Of a stretch of DNA of 46,051 bases, positions 25,802-34,800 are shown piece by piece; position 1 is the stretch's first letter, and the number at the start of each line of letters is the position of its first letter. The DNA lies in IMG/VR virus record IMGVR_UViG_3300042261_001794, positions 1 through 46,051 of that record. One strand, 5' to 3'. The notes below the pieces were generated by a model. It saw only the letters and a list, made by a program, of their open reading frames with translations. It had not been told where the DNA came from and did no database searches. This DNA is from a virus. Position numbers and translations under genes: made by a program.

Positions 25802-26113
25802 TTATTTGTTTTCATCTCCATTTTTCAATAATACAAAACTTGCATTAAAATAATCATGTTCGTAAAATTCTTTAAAATAATCTTTTTCTTTCATAACTCT
25901 TTCAATTTCTACATCATAATCTATTTCAAATGTCTCACAAATTTTTCTAATATCGAATATATCCAACATATATAAATCCAACATAACCTTTCTTAGATCT
26001 GATTCTATTAAATTGATTTCATGTATTGCTTTAATTATTTCGTTTTGTTTTGTTGTATCTTTTTCTACTGTTAATTTTTTAAACAAATCATTATTAATTT
26101 CTGAAAATTTCAT
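25802..26113 (-). CDS. Small helical hypothetical protein
   Basis: A 103-aa, largely helical, acidic protein with no recognised motif. AGGA lies upstream of the ATG at slightly long spacing. It belongs to a run of short minus-strand genes (25802-27926), most under 150 codons and closely spaced. Confidence 0.6.
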   Translation of the reverse strand: MKFSEINNDLFKKLTVEKDTTKQNEIIKAIHEINLIESDLRKVMLDLYMLDIFDIRKICETFEIDYDVEIERVMKEKDYFKEFYEHDYFNASFVLLKNGDENK

Positions 26114-26138
26114 TCTTTAATTATCCTGTTTTATATGG

Positions 26139-26330
26139 TTATCTAATCTTTTGTTCTTCAGCATCACAATCTAATTGTTTTTCTTTTGCTCTTATTATTT
26201 CAATTGCCCATATTACATCAGCTATTTGTGACCATGTAGACGCATTCATTATCTCATTAACTAATACGTTACATAAAGCATTTGCTTCATCATGATACTC
26301 TCCATCAGGAATTCCCCTTATTTCTGACAT
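26139..26330 (-). CDS. Small hypothetical protein
   Basis: A 63-aa protein (MSEIRGIPDGEYHDEAN and a helical remainder). The ATG at 26330 has GGGGAA upstream and begins 1 nt after the preceding stop; an earlier in-frame ATG at 26357 lies inside that gene and has no SD. No function is recognised. Confidence 0.58.
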   Translation of the reverse strand: MSEIRGIPDGEYHDEANALCNVLVNEIMNASTWSQIADVIWAIEIIRAKEKQLDCDAEEQKIR

Positions 26331-26331
26331 A

Positions 26332-26583
26332 TTAATATTCCCCACATTTAAAATCATTTATAATTTCTTCATCATTTTTCTTTATTTTTCCATAACCGTC
26401 CATAGTCAATCCGTCTGAGCCAATATTCATATGTGTAAATGTATAATTTTCAATTTCTTCAAAAGCTTTTGATAGTTTTTCAATTTCCTTGTCTGTATCT
26501 TTACTCTTAAGTCTATTTAATTCTAAAGTTTTTAGGACCATATCATCAACTACACAAATTCCTATCTTTTCTTTACCTTTCAT
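26332..26583 (-). CDS. Small hypothetical protein
   Basis: An 83-aa protein. The start at 26583 (MKGKEKIGICVVDDM) has GGAGAG upstream and overlaps the previous gene by 11 nt. An N-terminal beta strand (IGICVVDDMV) and a following helix suggest a small alpha/beta protein. It was not recognised. The longer in-frame ATG at 26646 lies within the neighbour and lacks an SD. Confidence 0.58.
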   Translation of the reverse strand: MKGKEKIGICVVDDMVLKTLELNRLKSKDTDKEIEKLSKAFEEIENYTFTHMNIGSDGLTMDGYGKIKKNDEEIINDFKCGEY

Positions 26584-26818
26584 TATTTTTTCTCTCCATA
26601 ATTCTATTAATCTGACTAAAATCATCACTCCACATTTCATTGTCAATTTCGATAAAAAGGTTTCTAATCCTTTCTAAACATTCTGGACATCCTTTATAGA
26701 ACATCATTAGTTTAATAAGATTTTCTTTAGTGCCACAAAAACAACATTCATTTGATTTCTTTTCAATTTCTTCTGGAGTTAGAATATCAAAACTTATTTC
26801 TGGTAATCTATCATTCAT
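26573..26818 (-). CDS. Small zinc-finger-like protein
   Basis: An 81-aa protein with two CxxC pairs (CCFCG and GCPEC, about residues 25-50) spaced as in a treble-clef or zinc-ribbon finger, plus a C-terminal helix. The start at 26818 (MNDRLPEISFD) has AAAGG 8 nt upstream and overlaps the previous gene by 8 nt. The longer ORF beginning at 26965 is not needed and would overlap heavily. A nucleic-acid or protein-interaction role is plausible. Confidence 0.62.
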   Translation of the reverse strand: MNDRLPEISFDILTPEEIEKKSNECCFCGTKENLIKLMMFYKGCPECLERIRNLFIEIDNEMWSDDFSQINRIMERKNNER

Positions 26819-27254
26819 TTGAATTGCCTTTAATATAAAATCTACTTTTTTCAGATAACTCTTTAATTTCAATATTTGGATTTTCACAAATCGGAAAAGT
26901 AGGAACAATAATTTCTTGCTCAATTTCTTTTTTATGTAATTCAATTTTTCGGCAAAGAAAATCATTCAATCTACTTACATAATGTTCTTTAAAAAATTCT
27001 AAGGCATGAACTTTTGCTTGCTCTAAATCAGTTTCAGTATCTTCTGAATATGCTCCACGTCCATCTTCTTGTATATATCCATAGCGATATCCATCTTTTA
27101 TCCGATTAATATAAAAACGAATATTTGCCTTAGCTTCCCTTCTAAAATATAAAAAACTTTCATATCCAGTTAAAATTTCATTCCAATTTGTTAAATGAAA
27201 AACACCTGAAAATCTTCCACTCCAATCATCATAATGTTCATATGGCATTGTCAT
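26811..27254 (-). CDS. Hypothetical protein
   Basis: A 147-aa mixed alpha/beta protein rich in aromatic residues at the N-terminus (HYDDWSGRFSGVFHLTNW). No family is recognised. AAGGA lies 11 nt before the ATG, a rather long spacing. It overlaps the zinc-finger-like gene by 8 nt. Confidence 0.6.
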   Translation of the reverse strand: MTMPYEHYDDWSGRFSGVFHLTNWNEILTGYESFLYFRREAKANIRFYINRIKDGYRYGYIQEDGRGAYSEDTETDLEQAKVHALEFFKEHYVSRLNDFLCRKIELHKKEIEQEIIVPTFPICENPNIEIKELSEKSRFYIKGNSNE

Positions 27255-27277
27255 AGTTATTGTATCCTTAAATTACA

Positions 27278-27511
27278 TCAATATAAACCATCACTTAAAA
27301 CTTCATTTATTTTTGATATTGATTGCTCTATTTCATCAATTATTTGTAATGATTCTTCAATTCTATTTTCTCTTATCCTTTTTCTTAACGGATCAAGATT
27401 TGTTTGTATTGCAAATATTGGATTTCCTATAAAATATCTCATTTGCTCATTAAATACTTCTTTAATATTATTATCAATATTAGCCTTTTTATAATTATAT
27501 TGTTTTTTCAT
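27278..27511 (-). CDS. Small helical hypothetical protein
   Basis: A 77-aa protein that looks like two amphipathic helices (about 20-35 and 40-72), with heptad-like Ile/Leu spacing near EESLQIIDEIEQSISKINEVL, so a short coiled coil is possible. GGAG, shared with the end of the upstream gene, precedes the ATG. Confidence 0.58.
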   Translation of the reverse strand: MKKQYNYKKANIDNNIKEVFNEQMRYFIGNPIFAIQTNLDPLRKRIRENRIEESLQIIDEIEQSISKINEVLSDGLY

Positions 27512-27515
27512 AATT

Positions 27516-27926
27516 TTATAACTCCATTATCTTTTTTATTTCACTTTCAATGTATTTTAATTCATATTCATCATATATATATTTCCCTATATCTTCAACT
27601 GAAATATAACCGGAACTACCATTCTGTGCTAAATTGCAATAATATAATTCAATATCTTTACCTTCTTTTTTCCTAATATTTAATGATTCAAATTTATTAA
27701 TTTCAACTGTTTTATCATAAATAACTGGATGTTTACAAGCTTCATTATTAATTTGTTTTTGGAGATTTTGAAGAAATTCTTTTTCAAAATCCTCATAAGT
27801 AATATCAAATTCCTTATATAAATATTTCCATGTGGAATATTGATCTTTTAAATATCTACTATAAGGGCTTTTGGGCAATTCTTCACACTTCAATAACATT
27901 TTGGCTATTTCTTGATAAGTTAACAT
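27516..27926 (-). CDS. Hypothetical protein beside the homing endonuclease
   Basis: A 136-aa, mostly helical, Glu/Lys/Tyr-rich protein with no recognised domain. AAGGATAAAATAAA precedes the ATG; the SD overlaps the end of the LAGLIDADG gene, from which it is separated by one base. It is the first of the short-gene run in transcription order after the endonuclease. Confidence 0.58.
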   Translation of the reverse strand: MLTYQEIAKMLLKCEELPKSPYSRYLKDQYSTWKYLYKEFDITYEDFEKEFLQNLQKQINNEACKHPVIYDKTVEINKFESLNIRKKEGKDIELYYCNLAQNGSSGYISVEDIGKYIYDEYELKYIESEIKKIMEL

Positions 27927-27927
27927 T

Positions 27928-28815
27928 TTATTTTATCCTTTTTAAATATTGCTGGTATTCTTCATTGTGTTCTCTCCACTTATACGAGTAACAATCAACC
28001 GGACATTTACCAATAACATCATAAAATAAATCAAAGCTTTCTGATGAAATACGGATACAAATACCTTTCTTTTTTCTATTTTTAACAGACTTAATCCCAT
28101 ATAAAGATAATTGATTTATTAAATGTTCAATTTCTTTTTCAGAAAAACAAAATGTAGAAAAATAAACTTGCCATGCTTTATTTTGTTTTCCTTTCTTTGT
28201 TCCAGTGCTAAAAAACCCAGCAGAACCATCACCAATAAACCATTGTCTAATCATTGTTGGTGTTAATATAAGATCTTTTGGAACTATCTTTTTTTGTTCA
28301 CCATTTTCAATAATGTAAAATGATTTATATATATTTAATAAATCAGGATGACACTGAGATCTTAATCTGTAAGATATTAATTGGCTTCCATCTTTTTTTT
28401 CGTATTTATGATTAATTATTGATGTTTCATTCCATTTTAAACAAGGGATACAAGAAGACAGCCATTTTAAATATTTTTCATATTTTGATGAATGTCTATA
28501 ATAAGGCAATCCATTAAATTCTATATTTCGATGATCTATTGTTAAATTTCCATCCCCTAACAATTCGCCTATTATTATTTCTATTTCATGATTTGTTAGA
28601 GATCTTTGTGGTTCTGTTCCGTTATGATGAACCATTAATGCTTCACTTTTAGACCTTAAAGGAATATTATATTTTTTCAAATAGGAAGAAACAGTTTTAT
28701 GTGATTTCATTCCATATAATTCAGCTATTTTATTAGTAGATAATCCATCAATTAAATAAAGCTTATTAAGATCTTCTTTTGTTATATTGTATTTTTGTTC
28801 GTTTTTAGCAGTCAT
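27928..28815 (-). CDS. Free-standing LAGLIDADG homing endonuclease
   Basis: A 295-aa protein. Residues about 10-60 are a helix-turn-helix (LSTNKIAELYGMKSHKTVSSYLKK), probably for extra DNA contact. Two LAGLIDADG motifs follow: IIIGELLGDGNL (about 80-91) and MIRQWFIGDGSA (about 188-199), making a monomeric two-motif enzyme that cuts a long target and promotes its own spread. It sits directly after the capsid-gene terminator and does not interrupt a recognisable gene, so it resembles a SegA/Mob-style intronless homing gene. AGGAG precedes the ATG. Two related endonuclease domains lie in the portal inteins nearby. Confidence 0.85.
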   Translation of the reverse strand: MTAKNEQKYNITKEDLNKLYLIDGLSTNKIAELYGMKSHKTVSSYLKKYNIPLRSKSEALMVHHNGTEPQRSLTNHEIEIIIGELLGDGNLTIDHRNIEFNGLPYYRHSSKYEKYLKWLSSCIPCLKWNETSIINHKYEKKDGSQLISYRLRSQCHPDLLNIYKSFYIIENGEQKKIVPKDLILTPTMIRQWFIGDGSAGFFSTGTKKGKQNKAWQVYFSTFCFSEKEIEHLINQLSLYGIKSVKNRKKKGICIRISSESFDLFYDVIGKCPVDCYSYKWREHNEEYQQYLKRIK

Positions 28816-28893
28816 TGTTTTTCTCCTATATCATGTAATGCGATAATGACTGTCCCAAATTGGAAAAAAAATGCCCCATTTCAAAAAAAAGAT

Positions 28894-28926
28894 AAAAAAA
28901 AGAGGCATGAGTAAAACCCATGCCTC
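28894..28926 (-). terminator. Rho-independent terminator of the capsid operon
   Basis: The stem GAGGCATG / CATGCCTC (8 bp, 9-nt loop, 28902-28926) is followed on the minus strand by TTTTTTTTATC. It lies 28 nt past the major capsid gene stop. Confidence 0.88.
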
Positions 28927-28954
28927 AGATAGAATTGAAATTATTTAACTTAGA

Positions 28955-29821
28955 TTAGCTGGTAGCTGTTAAGTTAATTTTGGCCAAAGCGTAGTCATTG
29001 ATGACTACGACTCCCAACTCTTCATAAATTACCCAACCAAGTCTTAAGTTTTTAGGATCATCTGCGGGTAAAACAGTGATGTCTTGACGAACAGGAATTG
29101 CACCAACATATTCAGCAGGAGCAAGTAGGAAAACTTGTCCTTCGGGAACACGATGGGAAACGTGAATGTCGCCTGTCCATAAGTGACCGAATAAACCGGA
29201 CATAAGAACGTCACGACGAGTTGCTTCGTCATAAACATCACGACCAAACAAACGAAGATCGGCATATTGACGTGGATGCATAACGATTTTAGCAACAGTC
29301 AGGTCATGTGATTCAATTGTGCTGAAAGCGTAGTTCAAGGAAGCGATAGACAAGTCACCAGATTGGGTAACAGTCTGATTGGAACGAACTGAAGTGCCGA
29401 TAGCGGCAAGGATTTCAGTATCTTCCAACTTTTGGATAGCTTCTTTTGATTTCATTTGGGCGCGGTCAACAATGTAGAAACGGCGAGCTTTGATTTCGCT
29501 CAAACGGATCTGAGGATTAACTGCGATTTCCCAAGTAGGAACAAGAACTTCTTCGCCTTCAACGATCATGTCAGGCACTGCGCCACGGCGAGCGACAACA
29601 TGAGCAACAGAGGTCACATCCTTCTCATATCTGGCAAGAGCGCCTTGGGGCAACTCATCAACCATAAGAAGTTTTCTACCAATTGCCTGATATTCAAGGG
29701 CGCGTTTGATTGGTTCAACCATTGCTTGGGCAAGGGCAACACGACCTTCAGGTGTTTCAAGAGCTTGAGCAATAATAGCTTCACGCTGCTTGTCATTGTA
29801 GTTAGATTTAATCATTGACAT
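28955..29821 (-). CDS. Major capsid protein (HK97-fold)
   Basis: A 288-aa shell protein. The N-terminal helix (residues 1-50), then VARRGAVPDMIVEGEEV and VPTWEIAVNP (E-loop/P-domain region), the spine-like helix QMKSKEAIQKLEDTEILAAIG, and the C-terminal HPRQYADLRLFGRDVYDEATRR and GWVIYEELGVVVIND stretches fit small HK97-fold capsid proteins of large phages. Codon use is clearly more GC-rich than in surrounding genes, as expected for the most abundant virion protein. AAAGGAG precedes the ATG, and a dedicated terminator follows. Position at the end of the portal-protease-scaffold run supports the call. The exact family is not named because I cannot run a profile search. Confidence 0.82.
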   Translation of the reverse strand: MSMIKSNYNDKQREAIIAQALETPEGRVALAQAMVEPIKRALEYQAIGRKLLMVDELPQGALARYEKDVTSVAHVVARRGAVPDMIVEGEEVLVPTWEIAVNPQIRLSEIKARRFYIVDRAQMKSKEAIQKLEDTEILAAIGTSVRSNQTVTQSGDLSIASLNYAFSTIESHDLTVAKIVMHPRQYADLRLFGRDVYDEATRRDVLMSGLFGHLWTGDIHVSHRVPEGQVFLLAPAEYVGAIPVRQDITVLPADDPKNLRLGWVIYEELGVVVINDYALAKINLTATS

Positions 29822-29858
29822 ATTAAAATATCTCCTTTAGTAATTACTTAGTAGTTAA

Positions 29859-30446
29859 TTAAACAAGCAACTTGATTTTTGCCCAAGTTCTCGGTACATT
29901 GTCATCGACATATGCAACGCTTGAACCAGGAGCGTATTCGCCAGGAATACCACTTTCAAGGGCTTCGCCTTCACCAGTTGTTAAGCCAGTAACGCTTGAA
30001 ACTTCAGCTTCAAGAACAACACCAACTTTAGGATTGGCAGTTGTAGAAGCATCCATTTTTCCACCATCAATAGCATAAAGATAGCTACCGGGTTTTACTG
30101 TTGCGCTGCTGGCAATAACACCAGCGATAGTGGTTCCAGAAGGAGTGGTAATTGCACCGTCATCAACATCAACGTAGAATTCACCCATTTGGTAAACTGA
30201 AATCATACGTGATCCAGCGGTGTCATTTCCCATATCGGAAATTCTATTAACCCATTCATAGGCTTGTGCGGCTTTATTACGGTCAGCACTTAAGCCAATA
30301 GGAATAGCTTTCTTGGAATTTGACGGGGTGCAGGGAACTGCCTTGCCAGTATCTTGGTCAAGAGCAACAACCCATCCCGGTTGAAATTCGGTACCAGCGG
30401 CGATTGGGAACTGTGTTGTGACTACACGAAAAACAGGAATAATCAT
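29859..30446 (-). CDS. Probable head decoration / structural protein
   Basis: A 195-aa protein with predominantly beta composition (AAGTEFQPGWVVALDQDTGKAV, MGEFYVDVDDGAI, PNPKVGVVLEAEV-like strands), many Gly, Val and Thr, and no catalytic motif. Codon use is GC-rich like that of the capsid gene, so it is likely abundant. It is placed directly before the major capsid gene and after the scaffold-like protein, which is a usual position for decoration or cement proteins. AGGAG precedes the ATG. It could alternatively be a head-closure or spike component. Confidence 0.65.
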   Translation of the reverse strand: MIIPVFRVVTTQFPIAAGTEFQPGWVVALDQDTGKAVPCTPSNSKKAIPIGLSADRNKAAQAYEWVNRISDMGNDTAGSRMISVYQMGEFYVDVDDGAITTPSGTTIAGVIASSATVKPGSYLYAIDGGKMDASTTANPKVGVVLEAEVSSVTGLTTGEGEALESGIPGEYAPGSSVAYVDDNVPRTWAKIKLLV

Positions 30447-30479
30447 TTTATTTATCTCCTAATTATAATTTTTAAACAT

Positions 30480-31757
30480 TTACTGATGATCAGACTCATC
30501 AAAATCATTCAACATTTTGCCAATTTTTGTTCCAGACATAAAAATATCTGTTAATTCTTCTTTTTGTCCAATGCTTGCAGATTTTCTAAAATCGTCAGCA
30601 GGGATTACGATTGCCGTTGCAAGTCCCCCGTCAGCCTCAGAGCTTACGAAAGCCTCAACAGTTTTCTTAACAGTATTTTCTGCCTCTTTCTGTACTTCAT
30701 TGACTTCTTCTGTTGCACGTTCGATAGCGTCAATGTTCATCTCGGAGTTTAGAGTCTTTTCAATCACATCATTAAAGATCTCTGCACTCGCATACTTTTT
30801 GGGATTTAATTTAAGAAGTGCTAATGCATAATTTATAGCTTTCTCTCTACGAGCTTCGCGAATAATATACTTGTTTACTTCTGCTTCTTTTGTTAATAAT
30901 TGTCTTTTAGCTTCTTTATAAAGCTTCTCAAATTCATTTCCCGCAGTCTTTTCCGTGTTTGTAGCTTTGGCAGTAGCAGTTTCTTTGCAACATTCCTCAG
31001 AATCGGAATTATCCTTTTCCCATGGAAGTTTTTTACTGCTCTTTCCTTCGGATTTTTTTGCTTTAGTTTCTGCTTCATCTTTTTCTTTATTTGCAAGGTG
31101 TAAATTTTGATAGACTTCTGAATCAGATTTCCATTTTATTTCACTACCTGCTAATTTATTTTCACTTTCATTACTTGCAGTATGGTTTTTTTCTGAACCA
31201 GCTTTAGCCGGTTTATCAGTTGGGGTATATTTTTGAACATAAGAATCAGGCTTACCAGAGGTAGCCTTTTCGGCCTTCTCACTTTCAAAAGTAGTTTTCT
31301 TTCCACCTTCTAAACCACTATTACCTTTTGATCTGGGAACAACATCAGTATGCATGTTATCTTTGCCAAGTCCATAATCTCTCTTTCTGACTTTTTTAGG
31401 ATTGGCTACATCAGGTCTATCTTTGGTAACTTTTTTTGTTTCCGGTTTGGCTTTTTCAGGTTTGGAAGGGACATCTTTACTATTTTGAACGCCATCAATT
31501 GGTTCGGTCTTATTACTCATTTGAGTGGCAATAATTTGTTTTTTAATTCTTTTTGTGGCATACTTGGCATATAAACAACCATCTTCTTTATTAAATTGAA
31601 ATGAAGATAATTTTTCGCCTTTATATGTTTTCGGAAGCAAGCTTGCCAAGTAAGTGTTAATTTCTTCTGTAGAAGCTTTACGAATATCGCCATTAGAAGT
31701 ATGAGCAACAATTGTTCCATTTGAATACATTGAAAATTTATGATTATTTTTGGACAT
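30480..31757 (-). CDS. Scaffold-like protein sharing a module with the protease fusion
   Basis: A 425-aa, highly charged protein. Residues 1-70 are a small folded region (KFSMYSNGTIVAHTSNGDI). Residues about 80-260 are disordered, Lys/Glu/Ser/Pro-rich. Residues 114-176 contain a module (DVxNPKxVRK, YGxG, HTDVVPR, GGK, TSGxPDxYVQK) that also occurs near the end of the adjacent 1979-aa protein. Residues about 265-400 are a long helix rich in Ala, Glu and Lys, typical of scaffold or core proteins. AAGGAG lies just before the ATG. It lies between the protease fusion and the capsid genes, so a procapsid core role is likely, with the shared module perhaps binding a common partner. Confidence 0.68.
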   Translation of the reverse strand: MSKNNHKFSMYSNGTIVAHTSNGDIRKASTEEINTYLASLLPKTYKGEKLSSFQFNKEDGCLYAKYATKRIKKQIIATQMSNKTEPIDGVQNSKDVPSKPEKAKPETKKVTKDRPDVANPKKVRKRDYGLGKDNMHTDVVPRSKGNSGLEGGKKTTFESEKAEKATSGKPDSYVQKYTPTDKPAKAGSEKNHTASNESENKLAGSEIKWKSDSEVYQNLHLANKEKDEAETKAKKSEGKSSKKLPWEKDNSDSEECCKETATAKATNTEKTAGNEFEKLYKEAKRQLLTKEAEVNKYIIREARREKAINYALALLKLNPKKYASAEIFNDVIEKTLNSEMNIDAIERATEEVNEVQKEAENTVKKTVEAFVSSEADGGLATAIVIPADDFRKSASIGQKEELTDIFMSGTKIGKMLNDFDESDHQ

Positions 31758-31843
31758 TACTAGTCTCCTTGCTTATATTTGAATTTTCTTTTAAATTTTT
31801 ACAAATTCCTTTAATTTTTTTTACTTTTATTAATATTTTTTTA

Positions 31844-31871
31844 TAAAGGTGCCATATTTCAGGCACCTTTA
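31844..31871. terminator. Hairpin after the protease-scaffold gene
   Basis: The 10-bp stem TAAAGGTGCC / GGCACCTTTA (8-nt loop) begins 10 nt past the 1979-aa gene stop. The minus-strand tail is A-rich, not T-rich, so it may attenuate or protect the transcript rather than end it efficiently. Confidence 0.5.
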
Positions 31872-31881
31872 CTTTTATTAA

Positions 31882-34800
31882 TTATTTCAAGTTATTCAAA
31901 TTAACTTTATACACTTTATCATTCTCTAAATTGGCAACGAAAACAAAGTTTCCATTAACTACGGCTTCAAGCTTACTGGCATCAAGACCTTTGGAATGGG
32001 AAACTCTGCTGATTGCAATTTTGGCAAAATCTTTTTTTGATGCAACAGCATTATTTTTCTTATTACCTGCTGGAGTTGGTTTGATGTAATTTTCTTTAGG
32101 GATTTTCTGAACATAAGTATCAGGATTTCCAGAAGTTTGTTTTACACCAGTTTCTGTGTCAAATTTAGGTTTTTTGCCACCAAGACCATCGCCAGAAGAA
32201 TCTCTTGGAACTACATCTGTATGAAGATTGGTTGCTTCGGGACCAAATCCGTATTCATTTTTTCTGACAGTTTTAGGATTTTTTACATCAGATCTGCCAG
32301 GATTGACTTTTGGATTTGATTTTGATTTATCTCTTGGAACGTTTAATGATTTTTCCTCAGAATTTTTTTCAACTTTATCTTCTTGCAAAGAATAAACCGG
32401 TTCAGTTGGTACTGATTTCATTGATTGTGCTTCTTTGGTTTGTTTTTTGCTTTTTGCAAAAAGTCCATTTTCTGATTTGTCAATTTCTGGAGTATCTTCC
32501 ATATCAATGTCGCTATCAGATTCAAAATCTTCTGATGGATCATCACTTTCAAAATCATCATCACTTTCAAAATCATCATCACTTTCAAAATCATCATCAC
32601 TTTCAAAATCATCACCAGATTCTAAATCAATGTCACCTGATTTAATCTTTACTTCAGCTAACAATTGTTCAAGTTCTTCAGGAGTTACTTCTTCGTTGTT
32701 TTTGATTTTTTCAGCAATATCACTAACAGGGCTTGAATCCTCATTGAATTCACCACCAAAATCTTCAGTAGAATCATCATCATTATCCATCATTGGATCG
32801 TTATCTATCATTGGATCGTCATCCATCATCGAATCATTTTCAGTGTCATCAACATCTTCAACAGTGGATGGAGATTCGGTTTCAGATGCTAAAGGGGCAG
32901 AATAAAGTTCTTGTGCTTTTTTGTTAAAATGTTTTGCAGATGCTTTCTTTTTAACAATTACTTCAACGCCTCTATCAGATCCTTGAATGGCTTCATCTTT
33001 TGCCAATGTACTGCCAGTAGCGTTTTCAGCCTTCATTTTTTTAGCAGTATTTTTATGATCAGAAGTATGAACAGGTTCGCCATCTTCAACTAAACCGACC
33101 TCTTCATTTTTGGGAACATCAGCTTCAGTTGATAAAGGCATATTAACGCCTAAAGCTTGAGCGACTTTAGAGATGTCCAAATTATTTCCACCAACTTTAT
33201 TTGAGCTAGAAACCATATCATGTCTTAAATATTCTGCTTTAGAGGCTTTTTTTGCTTGTGGGCAACAAGATGGATATTCGTCATCTTCATCATCATCAAA
33301 ATCTTCTTCGTCATCTTCATCTTCATCTTCTTTTTCAAATTCTTCAAGACCAGAATGGAACAAGCCCTTTAATGGATTAGCAATTTCTTCTTCGTCTTCA
33401 ACAACTTCTTCCAATCCGTCATCTTCAGTTTGTAAGTCATCATATTCAGAAATTTCTTCTGGAGTACCTTCGATTTCTTCAGAAACTTCAAGTGAATCAT
33501 CTCCACCTTCCATTTGTGAATCGGTTGTTACTTCGATTTCAAATTCTGAACCATCTTTATCCGTGCCCTTAACCAATATTGAATTAATTGTATTTGGTTC
33601 CATACCTAAATCAGTTTCGTTATCATTATCTTCAAATTCAACTTGATCGCCAGAATCTTCAGGCATTTCATCTTCCAATTCAACTATGTCGTCCATTGAT
33701 TCATCTCCTTCGTTTTCCTCATTTGATTCTTCAACGGCTTCTTCATGGATTTCGCCTTCTGAGGATTCATTGTCATTATCCAAATCTTCACCAGTTTCCT
33801 CTTCTTTTTCTTCAACTTCGCCATATGATTCTTCTAAATCATCATCGTCTTCATCAAGAAGTGCTAATTTAAGACCAGCTTTTCTTAATTTTTCAGATTC
33901 AACTTTTAAAGCAAGTTTTCTAATTGAAGAACAAACTTCAACAGCATCTGCATCGGTATAACCATTGCCGATTTGATCACTCATACAGGCCAACATTGGG
34001 TTTTCTTTACGTATAGTAGAAGCAAACTTATTAATGGATTTTCTACTGGAAAGAATTTGATGTAAAGCATCTTTAATTTCATCACAATTATCACATTTAG
34101 CGGTAACAGCATATCCGCCTTTTGAGCCGTTAGGATAAACCTTTTCTTTTTCGGCCAATTCAATATTTGGCAAGAAGGTTAAAGCGACTCTAACTTTATC
34201 ACCATTTGTTTTGGCTTTAACATGAGATTTACAACCACATTCAACGCATATACCGTTGGATTCTTTAAATGCAACTTTAACACCACCGCATTGTGGGCAA
34301 TGTAAACCAACAGGAGCAGGATCACTAATTTTGCAAGAAATACGTTTAGCAGCACCAATAAAATGTAATGGATTAAAATTACCAACCAATCTTAATGGAG
34401 CATTTCTAAGCCAACCATTGCTATGTGCCATTGGCATACCGCCACCCATTGGAGCGCCGCCCATTGGAGCGCCACCAGCAGGAGCACTTGCTCCAACAGG
34501 AGCAGAATTTAATTGATCATTAATTTCAGAACCTTCTGAGCCTTCTTCATTCATTTCTTCATTTTCTTCACCAGATTCTTTGGCAAGACCAACATCAGAA
34601 TGAACTTCAGGATTCAATAAATTCCAATTAATTTCTAATTCATATTCAGATTCACATTCGTTACATTTATATTTACCATTCATTGCATCGACATCTTCGC
34701 CACCGCAAACAGGACAAACAGCACCAAATGGTTTAGCTTCGCCTGATCCAGATGACATGTCATCATCTTCGGTTGGATCTTCTGCCATGGTAGGATCGGC

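Noticed and set aside
32541-32612. Possible CRISPR-like repeats
   Set aside because: The repeats are contiguous 18-mers without spacers, in frame within a protein gene.
33694-33710. A further internal SD-ATG in the protease fusion (residue 1376)
   Set aside because: AAGGAGA is simply the codon sequence for Glu-Gly-Asp in an acidic tract and no domain border is evident there.
32435-33961. Long plus-strand Ser-rich open frames opposite the scaffold tract
   Set aside because: They are mirror readings of Asp/Glu-rich codons in the real minus-strand gene, with no SD.
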